In this document: positions 1 through 22,300 of the stretch, one piece after another
How the letters are laid out: every line of letters begins with the position of its first letter
Position numbering within the stretch: position 1 is the first letter of the stretch
NCBI GenBank assembly: GCA_963971285.1
Contig: OZ020250.1
Span: forward strand, 21,046,783 to 21,110,782
Source: Astropecten irregularis
Lineage: Eukaryota; Echinodermata; Asteroidea; Paxillosida; Astropectinidae
Length of the DNA stretch: 64,000 nucleotides
Reading direction: 5' to 3'
The notes under the pieces: generated by a model
The model's database searches: none
What the model saw: the letters and a program-made list of their open reading frames with translations, nothing else
What the model was told of the DNA's origin: nothing
Position numbers and translations under genes: made by a program

Positions 1-2640
1 AGTTCATATTCATGCAGTTTTCCTTTTAAATGTTTTCCTATTATAATTATCATGAGAGTTTGGTTTTTTTCTTTTTGAGAAAATTGCTCTTGAAAAACTA
101 GAGAAAACAAGGATGTGCAGAAAATCGCATACGAAACAAAACCTGTTCTAATTGAAAAATGTGGACACCGATTTTGCTGAAATAATGAATGCTCCAGGCA
201 TGCAACTTTTCCTCGGATCAGCTGATTTTCTCTTTTTTCACTTCACTGTTTGTTTACTGTACAAAGTATGTTAAAAATTGGAATTTCCTCTTTTTTTGGA
301 AAGTCCAAGTTGCATGCCTGTTAAACAAAATCGACAATCAAAATCAGTTTGATCAGCAGAGGGCGCCCTTCTCATATGACGTATGATTTACACAAAATCT
401 GTCCCGAAATGTTGAACAGTGACACTTGGAGATTTCAGAAACTCACTTGTGAGTTATCCTCAACTATTAGCAGCTCGGCTATTACCTCTGTTTTGGAACT
501 TTTGTAAGTTTTGGAATCGTGAAACCTGTACTTGATGTATTGGCACAAAAATAAGTCAAATTTGTAGCGGTGCTTTCCTGGCATCCTACTTGTAGAGGTT
601 CGAATCCCACCAGAGGCGCGAACTGGTTTGCTTTTACTATTCTTCTTCAGAAACAACATCAGAATGATAGCCAAAAATGTTTTTGAATAAGAGGTTAGTT
701 AGTGAATAATCCCTTATCCCTTATTTACTCTATACAGCAAAATAATACAGTACTATAAAAATTATTTTATGAAATGAATGGCGTACGACCTTTAGGCCTA
801 CGTGTGCTACACCACGAACGAACCTTGCCAGTTCAATATAAACCAAGTTGAATAGAAAGGACAAGTACGTAAATAAACAGCACTGTATCGTGATTGAAAG
901 TGCATTGAATCCAGGTCCAAGTTTATACTGCGAGTTAAGGAGAGTTATATATCCGAAGATGAAATTATATTGAAAAAAACAACCGACTGAACAAAAATCT
1001 GCGAGTAATTGCAGGTGTAGAGCAGATGAGGTTTTGTTTTTCACGACCGGCGTGTCATCTCTGGCTATACGGACTGAGTAGCGAGTGCAGGGACTGTCCA
1101 CTGTAATTCCTTTCATATACTCAGGGGAAGAATGACGGACAAATGCAGGATGAGGATATATTCCCAGAGGTTTGACCGGTGTTATTACAGCCAGTAGTTC
1201 CAAGAGATCTCCTTACTTTCAGCAGGCCAACACACTATAACGAAGTTAGAACTTGTATGCATTATTATAAGACAGCCTGCCCTGCCCTTTTTTTAGCCTC
1301 GAAGATGGTTATATTCCCAGGTGTGGTAGTCAGTTTCATCTTCTGTGGCTCCGGAATTATCAACCGAGCGGACATCCGCTATAAACAAGGGGTATGATAG
1401 AGCAGCGGACGACGGTAGGGTCCCAGCGGGCCTGCCTCGGTGCCGTATCCCCTGCATTCTGATCGATGTCTCCCCGTTGGCAGCTGAGACACTCATACCA
1501 CTGATATGAGATTCGCCTGTTCGTTAAAAGTAATCGAGTTTCGTCTCTTTTTTCTTCTCTTCTATCTCTTTGTTTCAGCTTGTGCGTTAATTGCTTGTCG
1601 GCAGTACTGTGTGCTCATACGCATCGTATTCTAGATGACGTCACTTGGGGATTTCCCCTGAATGTGCGCATGCTCACGGTGGAGCCGTGAATACACCTTT
1701 ATACATTAATGTATTCGCGTTTGTAAAAAGCACGGCCGTCGACATTTATCACTGTATTATATAATGTATATCAAAGACGTTGCACTAAATTATTAGAATT
1801 ATATTTAAAAAGATGCTCCTTTATGGAATTCAAGGCGAGGATTCTTGACAAATTGCACCAAATCTTAGTTTATTTTTGCTTTATTATTAAAAAAGAAAGT
1901 CGATATCTGATAATGCACAATAATGTATGGGGTATTGAAGTGACCAAAATTAGTAAACAACAATAACGGTATATGGAAATCTTCTATTCCGTTTGATGAA
2001 GAAGCAGATTTGACTATCACAAACTTAAAAAGCATAATTTACACAGTTTTTTTGTTTAAATAGCAAACAAATCACCGTTTAAAACATATGTCTGTGATAT
2101 ATAGGCTAGTTTATTACATACATTGAAACACATTGAAAATATTATAATTATTGGAATATTTATGTATTTTATCAAGATTGGCTGTCTGATTTATATTTAA
2201 ACAAAATATCAGTATTTTAGTTATTACTTGATGATGTGGATAATATCAAACGAAATAGCGGTTTATATCAGAGTTATTAATTTTACATATACGTATTTTA
2301 GCTAGACTTGATTTTAAAGGTAACAGGGAAGTTGAACCATGTTGCATCGCAGTGATGTGATGTAATAATGATTTTAGGGGCAAGTACGACTGTAAATTCA
2401 ATGGTTGAGTGAAGGAGATTTCAATATTGATTCATATGGCACTCGTGGAGCTCCGTATTATACTCAAACCACTGTGACTGATGCATGTCTGTTGTTGGAA
2501 TGAGAGTCAAAGTCACATTTGTTTCGGCGAATTTATTTCAAAGAGCTGCTTACGCGAAACAAAAACGCTTAGCATGAAAAGTCTCCCTTTATAAATAGAT
2601 AAGCAAGCAAATGTTCATGTGATGTGTACTAACACATTTA
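1..2640. other. No gene recognised
   Basis: I see no exon with convincing splice sites or a recognisable protein family. AT-rich sequence dominates from about 1,740 to 2,400. A tRNA-like B box (GGTTCGAATCCC) lies near 598-610, probably a SINE scrap. A minus-strand open stretch at about 1,010-1,210 has no ATG and no recognised similarity. Confidence 0.6.
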
Positions 2641-2672
2641 AGCATTCTGGTTTTGTTTGCTAAGTGTTAAAT

Positions 2673-3052
2673 CCATGTCACACGAGGCATTTTACAGGCA
2701 GCCAGTTCCAGGCAATCTCCAAGAGGAAATAGCATTCATCTTTAAATCTTTGTATAATTATACAGGGAATAGCAAGAAACTGGATAGACTTGGGGGCCAA
2801 GTCTTTCTAAGTCGCGGTGATTGTCTTTTTTTCTTTCACGTAACTCTCGCGACTGAACCGCGCGAGACTCATGGCTACGGCGAGAGTTCAGCTCTCAGCC
2901 CGGGACCACTCAAAAAGTCACCGCGACTTAGAAAGACTTGGCCCCAAGTCTAGAAACTGGTAGGAAAATGACTCTTGTGCTATTGGAACTTTTGTATGTG
3001 GTGTAGTCGAGTGCCACCAAGTTGCCTGTAAAAATAATGCCTCGTGTGACTT
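2673..3052. repeat. Inverted-repeat element with a second MITE nested inside
   Basis: Outer arms share GTCACACGAGGCATT and, reading inward, a TACAGGC block (left about 2,675-2,703, right about 3,024-3,050). Inside, at about 2,788-2,951, lies a second element with near-perfect arms of about 34 bp (AGACTTGG...GGCCAAGTC). A copy of GAAACTGG sits on each side of the inner element, compatible with an 8-9 bp target duplication of hAT type. No coding capacity. Confidence 0.75.
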
Positions 3053-3174
3053 GGTAGTTACATTAATGATAATTATGAAGATATTTCTGGACTAAGCAGC
3101 TCTGTGAACTTATTCCTATTTATGAACTATTTTCCCAATCCCCATGAGAGGAAAACACTTACAGGCTTACTTTG

Positions 3175-3361
3175 ACGGGATTCGAACCTCCTACCACCAC
3201 CACGTTCATTGTACCTACATAATCATATCTACATTATAAAATTAATCTAATCATCAAATAACCACAAGGGAAATTGACTGAATTTAAAGTCATTGAAAAG
3301 TGAACAAAGAAAAATTGACTGGAGCGGGATTCGAACCGGCGACCTTCTGAATACCGTACAT
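3175..3361 (-). repeat. tRNA-derived SINE-like pieces
   Basis: Two copies of GGGATTCGAACC (the reverse complement of a tRNA B box) at about 3,178-3,190 and 3,328-3,341. The second is preceded by the block GTGAACAAAGAAAAATTGACTG that also flanks the copies near 47,050, 49,555 and 61,640. The A-box half is missing here, so these are truncated. Confidence 0.6.
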
Positions 3362-3681
3362 TATAAAATTCTTAATTATCAATTCAGGTTGAAATTAAAT
3401 GCCACCAGAAGCTGCATATTTATTTACATAAAATATAATTATAAAAAAGAAATTGACTTCAATTCAGTTCTTATAATGGTAATATGATTATTTTATTCTT
3501 GGCTGATGAATTAATTTGATTTGAAAAAATTGATTTATGAAAAGTTAAAATATCCGCTAATCCAATTAAAACTTTTAAAATGTCAATTTATGTGTTGTGT
3601 CACCATCTTTTAAAATGCAGGATTTTTTTTGTTTACGAAAATGAAAATATTGTTGTATGTTGTATATTTTGTTGTATTTAC

Positions 3682-3810
3682 TCCGGTGTAAAGATTAAAT
3701 CTAACCCCTCTCTAAACGTCTCCGGCTAGACACATTTACACGGTTGTGGTCATGTACTGTTGTCCGCGGGACACATTTAGAGAGGGGACAGATTTTACCT
3801 TTACACCGGC
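3682..3810. repeat. Foldback element (CCGGTGTAAAG termini)
   Basis: Left arm CCGGTGTAAAG...CCCCTCTCTAAA and right arm TTTAGAGAGGGG...CTTTACACCGG pair over about 40 bp around a short centre. Non-coding MITE-like hairpin; family not recognised. Confidence 0.7.
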
Positions 3811-3895
3811 ACAAGAAAATATTATCATGTGGATAAGCAGGCCCATCCAAATGATTTTCGGTGAACCGCGATAAAGGTGCATAACGTTATACGTC

Positions 3896-4272
3896 TTAAA
3901 GGTAATATCATACTTTGGGTTTTATCAAAGAAATGCAGATTCATGGGCAAAACAAATCAAGGAAGATACAATAACAGTCATCTGTGAGAATTTCAGTCCA
4001 ATACGGTGCCCACTTTTTGAGAAAAAAAAAGAACAGTGAAAAACAGCCATAGTATTTCTAAAGTCTTTTCTGTTTTATTTTTGATATTTTAAAAGATCAA
4101 AAAGATTTTCGGTCGTTGTTTTACTATAATTTCTGGATAAATACACAATATTCAGGCGGAAACACGTTAACGGTATGTTTCTACCACCACCATCTTCATA
4201 CCCTGTAAGTTATACGTAAATCTGTGAACATTTCTGTTTTGGTTTCTTACCAAAATATGATACTACCTTTAA
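3896..4272. repeat. TTAA-flanked MITE, copy 1
   Basis: Begins TTAAAGGTAATATCATACTT and ends AAATATGATACTACCTTTAA, so the termini are inverted repeats bounded by TTAA. The interior carries the family landmarks: GTGCCCACTTTTTGAGAAA, a GATC-rich centre and CGTTAACGGTATGTTTCTAC. A TTAA duplication is typical of piggyBac-like elements, but no transposase is present. Further copies lie at 8,527, 9,328, 11,013 and 22,521; fragments at 16,738, 24,810 and 27,190. Confidence 0.75.
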
Positions 4273-4661
4273 AGAAAAATAGCAAAGAAACAAACAAACA
4301 CCCCACAGACAAACAAACAGAAAGTAAACAAAACAAACTAACAAACAGGGAACATAATGTGATTTCTTTTGGCTATTCCTCCTTGCGTCATACACAGCAT
4401 GAATACTGAAGTGATAAACAACTATTATTACATCTCTGCTAGTCGATTTATCATAATTGTTTTCTTCGACAAAAATTGAATAATTCTTCAAGCTATTCAA
4501 GGAAATCACCGTTCCGTTCTGGTTAAATTAAATTTAAGCAAACTCTAAAAAAGCAAAAACGTAACATGAAAATGTTACGATAATCAAATTATGTACATGT
4601 ATGTGGATGGGTTTGTGAAAACATCATCATCGTTCGTACTTTCGCACTTCTCGTAAGGTCT

Positions 4662-4697
4662 CAACGTTTCGACTTGTCTGCTCTGGTCATCATCAGG
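4662..4697 (-). repeat. Hammerhead-like repeat core
   Basis: On the minus strand the order is CTGATGA, a short spacer that could form a weak stem, then GTCGAAACGTT. This is the order of hammerhead ribozyme core boxes as found in Penelope-like retroelement repeats. Stem quality is poor, so it is probably a decayed fragment. Confidence 0.4.
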
Positions 4698-5049
4698 AGA
4701 CTGGGAGAATTATTATGATTGATAAATCTACTCAGAAAAAAACGTGAAACTGTGGAAATTTCCGAAGTTCCTATAATAAAGATGGATTTTTGTTTTGGAG
4801 CATAATTTTTTTGATGTTGAAGGGAAAATCCGTATGGAAATTCATGCAAATTATTATTTGGTTCACACTTGTATTCGACCCTGTAGTTCTAAATCTTATC
4901 CTCACTATACGCGTTTCGGAGTTAAATGTATATGAAAATACAAATTATTTGGCCTACTTATATAAAAATGAAGCATCCGTACTCGAGTTAACTCCTCAAT
5001 CCAGTAAATTTGGTAAATTTTCGTCATTACTTCTTGAAAGGCAGCAATA

Positions 5050-6850
5050 ACGCCCACGGGATGTACTTGACCCAAAACAATCACGTCAATATTTCATCTT
5101 AGAGTAGAGTTATCACTCAAACATTACTGGCATATCGCACGCGCTGATCGGGACCGGAGGTTGGTGGTTTGGGGCCTAGGGGAGAGTATATCGCAGTCAA
5201 TCAGCCGAACTCTCCCCTGGGTGGGGAGGTAGAGGCTCACGGGGGAGGTCTAATTGTGGGCTGTCTGTTGTCACACCTGCAGCTGTCACCGAAGTGATAC
5301 GCGCTCTCACATCCCTACCACCGGGAAAATATTTGGTTACTCATCTGTCATCCGTAGTTGGCGAGGGATGGCGGGTGAACGACGTTGTTCCCCCGTGTTG
5401 CAATAGGTGGCGTCTCTTGAACAAATACCAGTGATACGCTGAGACAATGGAGCATCGCTACATGCTGTTGTCTTGGCTCCCAGCCGGTCTTGGAAACGAA
5501 AATAAGAAATATTGTGCTTCGACGATTAAGTTATGCACCGAAGACAGCTGAATCTCCGTACACTGTGATACGCTGTGTGTTCCCAAAGTTGGAAAAATGT
5601 ACAATCACCTTATTTTGACATTTCACGTTGGTTTGGACACAGGGCGGATTCTGAGGGGGCCTTGTATCATTGTGTAACTTGTTCTCCGCATTGACATTTG
5701 ATAGACAATGTAAACTGTTTGAGAAGTTAAGGAGATTCACAGATTACTGCCGAGAGTTTTGTAAATTGAATCTCGGTCGAATAACGCGATTGATAAAAAA
5801 AAGTACATCCGTCTATAATGAAATGACTCCATGATGAAAACAAATTGTGAGATTAAAAAAACAATCAACTCATTCTTTTCAGGAAAGACGAAACGCCTCC
5901 GTCTTTTCGGTGTATTTTTATCATCAAATTTTTAGATTGGAATATGATATTTTTTCATCTTGACAATATTTCATTTCAATTTCGAATCATGTTGTCACAT
6001 TCTGTCTTATCAAATTGAGTTTGAGAAACATCTGCAAGCTATACATATTTTTCAATAATGTGTTCGGACCGAAAATGATCAAATCATCTCTGCGCTTGTC
6101 TTTGACATTTTATAAACCTGCGGCGATAAGGAACTTACAGTAGTTATTTTGATCCAATCCGACACGGATAAATGCCAAAATGAACTTGATGAAATTTTAC
6201 TACAGATTGTCAAAGTCTGTTTTCGTATATTATAATGTTTCATAAGCTCCTAGAGAAATTCATACAAGTCTTGATTTTGCTCACAGGGAATTGTATTGGC
6301 AGTGTGATGGAGCATTCATGAACCACAATGCGACAAGTGGAACGAAGTGTCGGAATTAGACTCCCTATGCACTGTCCATACACATTCATAATTATTTTTC
6401 ATGATTCTTTCTTCAACTCAAACATGAAGGAGTATTTTGGGGTGTAATGTTTTCCTCTTAGAGAAGAGGTCATTAAGTATACGATAAATCATCTATTCAC
6501 TCACTGTGTACACACATAACCAAGTGTCACCTATTATCATACGCCAAATTTCTAAAATATTCATGTGCACTATGCATGTCGAATACAATGGTTGTTAAGG
6601 GTCCTTATGTCAATAACAACGCACGCAAACAGCATGGATATCACACGCTACACACAAAGACACATGTTTGCTTAACAGTATAGATAGATGTGACACCGAT
6701 AAGTTTATGTGGTTAGTTTCCACGTCCATGATTTCTTCAGCTGTTGCTAAAGTTTAAAGCTTGACTGCACTAGGGAGGTGGGGAAGTGTACCCGGCCATT
6801 AAATTGAATTAGGGACATTTTGGAGGGAAAGAAGGAAAACTAGAAACATT
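5050..6850. other. No gene recognised; GC-rich patch inside
   Basis: No supported exon. The sub-segment about 5,130-5,520 is clearly richer in GC and CpG than its surroundings and includes GGGGAGAGT pairing with ACTCTCCCC about 40 bases away. I cannot assign it to an RNA or promoter class. Confidence 0.5.
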
Positions 6851-15961
<9,111 letters not shown>

Positions 15962-16737
15962 TGGATTTTGATTGGTCAATTTTCCCATCACGTCTGTCAT
16001 CAAATCTGAATGATGAACAATGATGCACTGTTTGGCTTGTCTACACGGGACTGAGGAGCACTTTTTCCATTTTGTTTTTCTGCAAGCTGAATGCAAACAC
16101 TACACTAGCTTGGACTTAGAAGACGTCATCACGTTTGTGGATTTTACCACCATCACCAGTTAGGAATCGTTCGCACTATGATGATTTGCTGAAAGCTGTC
16201 GCATTTGGTTCTGCGTCTTTTCGACAGAGAGGGCGCTACAACCGTAGTTACTAGGCCGGGTCGTTGCTCGACGACCGTGTTAATTATGTTCACACACACT
16301 CGAATCATACTTCCATGTGAAAGCATAAAAAACGTGGGCTTTGATTTGGTCAGAGGACATGATTCTGCACATAATAATATTGATAAGCAGTGACGGGCGT
16401 TGATGAAGCTTTTCAAAATGTTCAACATAGTTAATGTATTTTTTGTACAAACGATATTTATTGATAATTACATGTACCGTTTTTGTCTGGCTATTTTAAG
16501 AACACAAAGAAACACGCCCATACAGTGGGGCGTTTGGCTGCGTTGAGAGGGCGTGTACAACATTGGTAAAAGAGACTGAATAGCTGAAGGCTGTTCATAA
16601 TTTGACTTGTCATGTAGTAAAAACAAACCTGTGAAAATTGATGTTCAGCTCATGCATGTCAACATCGGAAACACTAGAAAACAACGAAAACCGTTCCAAT
16701 ATTGTTACGCTAAATTGCGCCTTTCGAAAAGGAGGTT

Positions 16738-16931
16738 TTGATCTTACCCCGCGATCAAAACTGTTTTCGGTATTTATTTGACTAATTTCTGAATAAATAC
16801 ATCATTTCAGGCGGAATTATTTTAACGGTATGTTTCTGCTAGCATCATATTTGTACCCTACCTGTAAGTTATACGAAAATCATGTGAACATTTATGGTTT
16901 GCTACCAATGCTGTACGTGTACGTCCTTTAA
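16738..16931. repeat. TTAA-flanked MITE, truncated copy
   Basis: Matches the half of the family with TTTTCGG, GGCGGAA, TTTTAACGGTATGTTTCTGC and TGTGAACATTT, ending CCTTTAA. The other half is absent. Confidence 0.6.
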
Positions 16932-18299
16932 AGGTCCATGTACTCTACATGTATTTCATTTCATTCAATTTGTATTACTGATTGTGTCAAGAAGTTATAG
17001 TGCCTCGTAAAAAATAAAACGTAGGCGTTCTGTGCTCTTCGAATGAACCCTACGGTCGGTAAGCTGAGATGCAGCCTGACTGTGGGATTGGTCTAAGCCC
17101 GGGCTTATCCCTCCAACGAGTCTCCATTTTCTGCAAAAACAAACTGGCATTTTCGTGGTATTAACAGCCTGTTTGCGTTCTCTGGTTTGATTACAAAACA
17201 GATTTGACTGTGTTTGCCTGAGAAGATTGACAAGGTATACAATAATATGTAGGCCTATTGAGTTTACGTGTGTAAATTTCACCCATATTATCAGTATAGG
17301 ATATGCTATGAAACATCTCGACTTGAAATAAATACATGTACACGTAGTTGTTGTATTTTCATCTAGGCTGTAATTCATGGTAAATTTGACTAATCTCAAT
17401 TTCCCGCTCAAAAAACACAGTTTTTCCGGACAATTGTTTCAAACCTTTACATTCATTGGTAATATCGAAAACGGCCACAGATTTTCACAAATGTACCCTC
17501 AACTTAAGTATTTTTTTTTTTCTGTTTTTTTTTTTTTTTTAGGAAGAAAGGAGTGCTGTAAACTGTATAGCAAATACCAAAAATTTAATCCAAAGTAAAT
17601 AAGCCTCAAATGAATGTGCACATTAATGAAGTGACTGCTAAAAGTAATACAGCTGTTCATTATTATCTTGTCATGAACTTGTTTCATCAAAGTTTTATTC
17701 GTTTGTTAATTTGTTTGTGTGTTTATATGTCGGCCTTGCAAATATGTCATTGCATTGATGAATAAAGTTCTCACTATAAAGTATGTGCATCCGAGTCAAT
17801 TGTTAGAAATGTTTCTTTAAAACAACGGAGGTTTTTTTTTACACTAATTTGACATCCGAGTATAATTTGGATGAGCTTTTACTGAATGGATTACAGACAA
17901 ATGATGGCGACTTGCAATCGCCTTTTGAACAATGAAATAAAATGCTTAGGTGAAATCAATTTGGCAAAAATGATAAAGAATGTCTGACCGGCTTTGGGTC
18001 ATTCAAATTAATAATAATCTCGTAAAGCCAAAACTGACGGGCGCCCTCTATCAGTCCAAGGCGCAAATGTAAACATAGGTCATGTGACAGTCACATGGTA
18101 TCCAATTATCACTTCAGCGCAGAGTTCAATTTGGCGCACACGCAACTCAACTTGACCACGTAAATGCGCCAGGTACGTATTTAAATGTCAATTTTATCGT
18201 ATTAACATAATTTACAACTGTTTAAAAAAGGTTCATTTGTTCACAAATGCACCCAAATTAAACCTTTAAGAGAAGAGAACTAAACTAACTTACTAAGGA

Positions 18300-18810
18300 A
18301 TAATTCCACTGACAGCCATCACTTGTGCACAAGACTATGGGGAGACCGACAGAGGGCGTTATGAGAAAAATGGCTACCGCTGCATTCGAAGTTTATTGTA
18401 TTTGTACGGTCAAAAACCCTGAAAATCTCATTGGAAAGAATTCCACTGACGACCATGACAGAAACAAGGTTATTTCCTCCAAGAGTTAACTTATTTGATG
18501 CAAGTCATGATGAACTTCAATCTCAGGAGTAAAAACTGATGTAGCTTATCTAAAAAGTGAGATTTTCAGGGGTTTTTTGACCTACAATTATACACTTCGA
18601 ATGCAGCGGTAGCCATTTTTATCAAAACGCCCTCTGTTGGTCCCATAGGTTTGTGCACAAATGATGGCCGTCAGTGGAATTCTTTCCATCTCATTTTTCA
18701 AATATGCTACCCAGTGTTATAAACCTGAGATTGAAGTTCATCATAACTTGCATCCAATAAGTTAATACTTGGAGGAAATTATGGCCGTCAGTACAGTGGA
18801 ATTCTTTCCC
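18300..18810. repeat. Two interleaved foldback elements upstream of ZRANB3
   Basis: One pair of arms: about 18,305-18,395 and 18,595-18,685, sharing GAATTCCACTGAC.GCCATCA, TTGTGCACAA, AGAGGGCGTT and GGCTACCGCTGCATTCGAAG. Another: about 18,438-18,530 and 18,724-18,808, sharing CCTCCAAG, AAGTTAA and GATGAACTTCAATCTCAGG. The second pair overlaps the first, so one inserted in or recombined with the other. Confidence 0.7.
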
Positions 18811-18999
18811 TAAACTTATTTGCTGTTCCCAAACTGAAACTCATACACTCATCAGGACGCGCACAGCGCGTGGAGAGTCTGGTGTTCTCGCAGTGCCGTG
18901 CGACTGGCTGCAGAAGTGGGTAAGATTTTCTCAGTGAAAATACAAGCCTATTCATAATTCCAGAAACTTGTACTGTTGTAGGAAATTCTAAAAGATGAA

Positions 19000-19135
19000 A
19001 GAATGCAGCGACAGCCAATTTTTTTCACATCTCAGAACACCCTCTGTTGAGCACCACCAGTTCTGGCAGTTCAGTCCACAGGCTTTATGCACATGGTGTC
19101 AAAGTGTTGTCTGTTAGTGGAACCTCTTTCCTCAA
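19000..19135. repeat. Single decayed arm of the upstream foldback
   Basis: Reverse orientation copy of the GAATTCCACTGAC...CTGCATTC arm, with TGCATAAAGCC, CAACAGAGGGTGTT and GGCTGTCGCTGCATTC on the minus strand. It ends about 170 bp before the ZRANB3 ATG, so it may overlap the promoter or 5' UTR. Confidence 0.55.
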
Positions 19136-19307
19136 CGGCTTTTGTTCTTAATAGTTGTGATATTTACTTCTCTTTTAATTTTTATATGGATGTCATTGCT
19201 CAACTACACAAGTTAAGAACATTCATTGTACACATCTTGTTACATTGCCTGGATTTAGCTAGAGTGCTGTATATAGACGGTGGTTGAATTATTAAGTCAT
19301 CTTCACA

Positions 19308-22300
19308 ATGGCATCTGATCCTGGGCTGAAGTTTCTTCCGAAGAATCTCAGGGAAAGTCTGATGCCATTCCAGAGAGAGGGAATCCAGTACGCTCTTGAG
19401 AGAAATGGCAGGTTAGTTCAATAAAGGCTAGACAATCAGTACATCTGCAGCGATCTTTGTAGTGAATTGAATGCCCAAATTAAAGCAATTTTTCATTTAA
19501 TTTCATTTTATTAATTGTTCTAATATTTTTTTTTTTTTACAGATGTTTGTTTGGAGATGAGGTAAGATTTAAATAATTGTGATATTTAAAATTGTCCAGA
19601 TTGCCTAGCTTTGCATCCACTTTCCAGCTTTTCTCATTATTTTTGACAGTTACTGTCAAAATTGTTCAAATGGATTACTGTTGGAATAAAGGGCAGTAAG
19701 GCTAAAAAAAAATAGAAATGAAAAAAAAATTCATAGAAAAAGGCAAATGTTACATTTTGATCCCTGCTTGCATTATCCCTGTTTTGTATACAGATGGGGC
19801 TTGGTAAAACCATACAAGCGATCAGTGTAGCCTACTACTACAAGTCAGAATGGCCCTTACTCATCGTGGTACCTTCTTCAATGCGTTATCCATGGATTGA
19901 AGAGTTAGAACGTTGGTTACCAGACCTACAACCCAGTGATGTGAATCTCATTACATCAAGCACCGATGTGAGGTAAATATGATTGCGACATTTAGGTGGA
20001 ATTGTTCAAATTTTTATCTTATGATTATATTAATTCAAAAAACCTGTATCCTCTTTGAGTGATCCCCCATGTTCCATTCTCAGGGTGCAGCATTGCTGCA
20101 CGTATCAATGAAATGATCCTTGGGATATATAGCGGTACGTGTGTGGTTTCATGGCTTCTGACTGCCCAAAGACTATTTTACTAACTATTTTAAATGCTTA
20201 AAGTTAGGAGGGCCTGACGCGTTTCGATCCTAGCAGGATCTTTCTCAAAGGCTAAATAGTGATTATTATACAACATATTATTTATGTTGTCTACTCATTG
20301 TATATAAACAGAAACATTTGCAGATGCAAGATTTCTCTGGTTGGTTACGGTCTCCTACGTAATGAAAGTAAGACACTGATACAGTCGCTAATGGATCAAG
20401 CGTTTCAGATAGTGATTGTGGACGAGTCACATTACATGAAGAATAAGAAGGCAGCTCGTACCAAGCTGCTAGTGCCGTTACTTCACAAAGCTAAGAGGGT
20501 GATCTTACTAACTGGCACACCGGCCTTAGCCAGACCCGCTGAGGTAGGGGTTATAATTTTCCCATTTTTCAAAATTAAGACTCTCAAAATCTTTACCTGT
20601 AAAAAATATTGTAATATTTTTAATTGAGTAGGTTTCTAGCATTGTCCAGTTTGAATGAAAGTCGAGTACTGTGGTCCAGTGCTTTGAACTGTAGAGCTTT
20701 TGTGGTGAATTCCATAGGTTGTGGGTTCGAACCCAGCTCCGGAATTGTGTTATGTCCTTGAGCAACCCACAAATTTCCTTTCTCCACCAGGCCTGGGGTC
20801 GATTTCACTGAACTTATCGTAAATTACTATCAATCGTAGGACTTATGATGCATTGCAGCCCTACATAGTACAGGTGTATATGATGGGTTATCCTTTATAA
20901 GTCGAGTTACAGTCGATCGTAGGGCTTCATGAAATTGACTCCGGGAGTAACAAATATACCTGTAAAGGTAACATTGGGCAATGTGTTTGACTTGATTCTT
21001 AATTGCAGCTTCGATATACTCCCCAGGGAGATGAGATGGTCTTAGGAATGTCTTAAAACATACATCAAGGGTAATGGGTAGACAGTTTTATTTTGTTTAC
21101 AGAGTAGAATATAATGTGCTTAAATTCCAATTCATTTTCATACTTAATTTCGGATTGATTCTTACCCTACAGCTGTTCACACAGATTGATAGCATTCAGA
21201 AAGGACTTGTGGGTACGTGGTCGGACTTCACCAAGCGCTACTGCGATGCCCACTTCAAATACTTTGGAAGGCAAAGAATGTGGGACACATCGTGAGTATA
21301 GCCAGGGACCAGTCTGGTAGGGCTGTATTAAGGCGCTGAAATCTACTTAGCAGAAACAGAATTTGCTTAGCAAATAGATGATAAGCTGAAAATAGCGTGC
21401 TGTGAATTACTGCTTATTTTAAGAGCCATTTTAAATTAACTATTAACCCCTATTATTAGCCAAAACACTCCATATGAATGTTGACTGTGTCAATTGGTTT
21501 TTTTGGTTTCATTCAGGGGTGCATCCAACCTTGATGAACTGCACAAGCTGCTGGTGAAGACTGTCATGATAAGACGGGAGAAGAAACAGGTCATTACAGA
21601 AAGCAATAAAAACGTTTACAGTGCATACATATCAGTACTTCATATTTTTTGGAAATATTCAGAGGTGTTCTCAGGTGGGATTCTAACCCAAGACTTCCAG
21701 GGTGTTTCTTACTGACCGCTGCTAACTTGGGGATCTAGTTGTTAAATACCTGGAACAGTGAGGAGGGGGTCGTGGCTTCAAACATGAACCACTTGTGAAT
21801 GCTACTGTTTGATTTACTCAGAGAAAAAATGAGATGTTAATGGAGATGATGAACAGCAGGCATGATTGTTACCACATTTGATTCAATTCATCCTCTAGGT
21901 TCTGACCCAGTTACCTCCTAAAAGAAGACAGAAAGTTCCATTCGAGCTGGCTGACTCGGACTCCAAGAAGGTCAGTTCAGAGTCTGATTGTGTGTTTGTA
22001 GGACACTGGGGCACTCATCCTCGGGGCGAACTCACCCCGGAGAAAGGGCAAGGTCAGGGGTGACTTCGAGGTGGCTCGGGGGTGACGGAGGGGTGAACAT
22101 TTCAAGTGGGAATCGTTGCTTATTTTCACCCCTGTGTCGCCCCGGGCCACCCTGAGATGTGGTCAAGTGGGAAAAGGCCTAAAGTCAAGATCCTTTAGCC
22201 CAACTTGGTGATAAGTCCAGAGAATGGACCATCAGGATACCACACATTGGGGGTGTCCTTGGTAATCAGTAACTTGGGAAGTGTTCATTTTGTTTAAGCA

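Noticed and set aside
730-1210. Minus-strand 157-codon frame as a gene
   Set aside because: Begins with TTG, weak acceptor, no family recognised. One part (about 1,010-1,210) has balanced composition and could be an exon, but I cannot support it.
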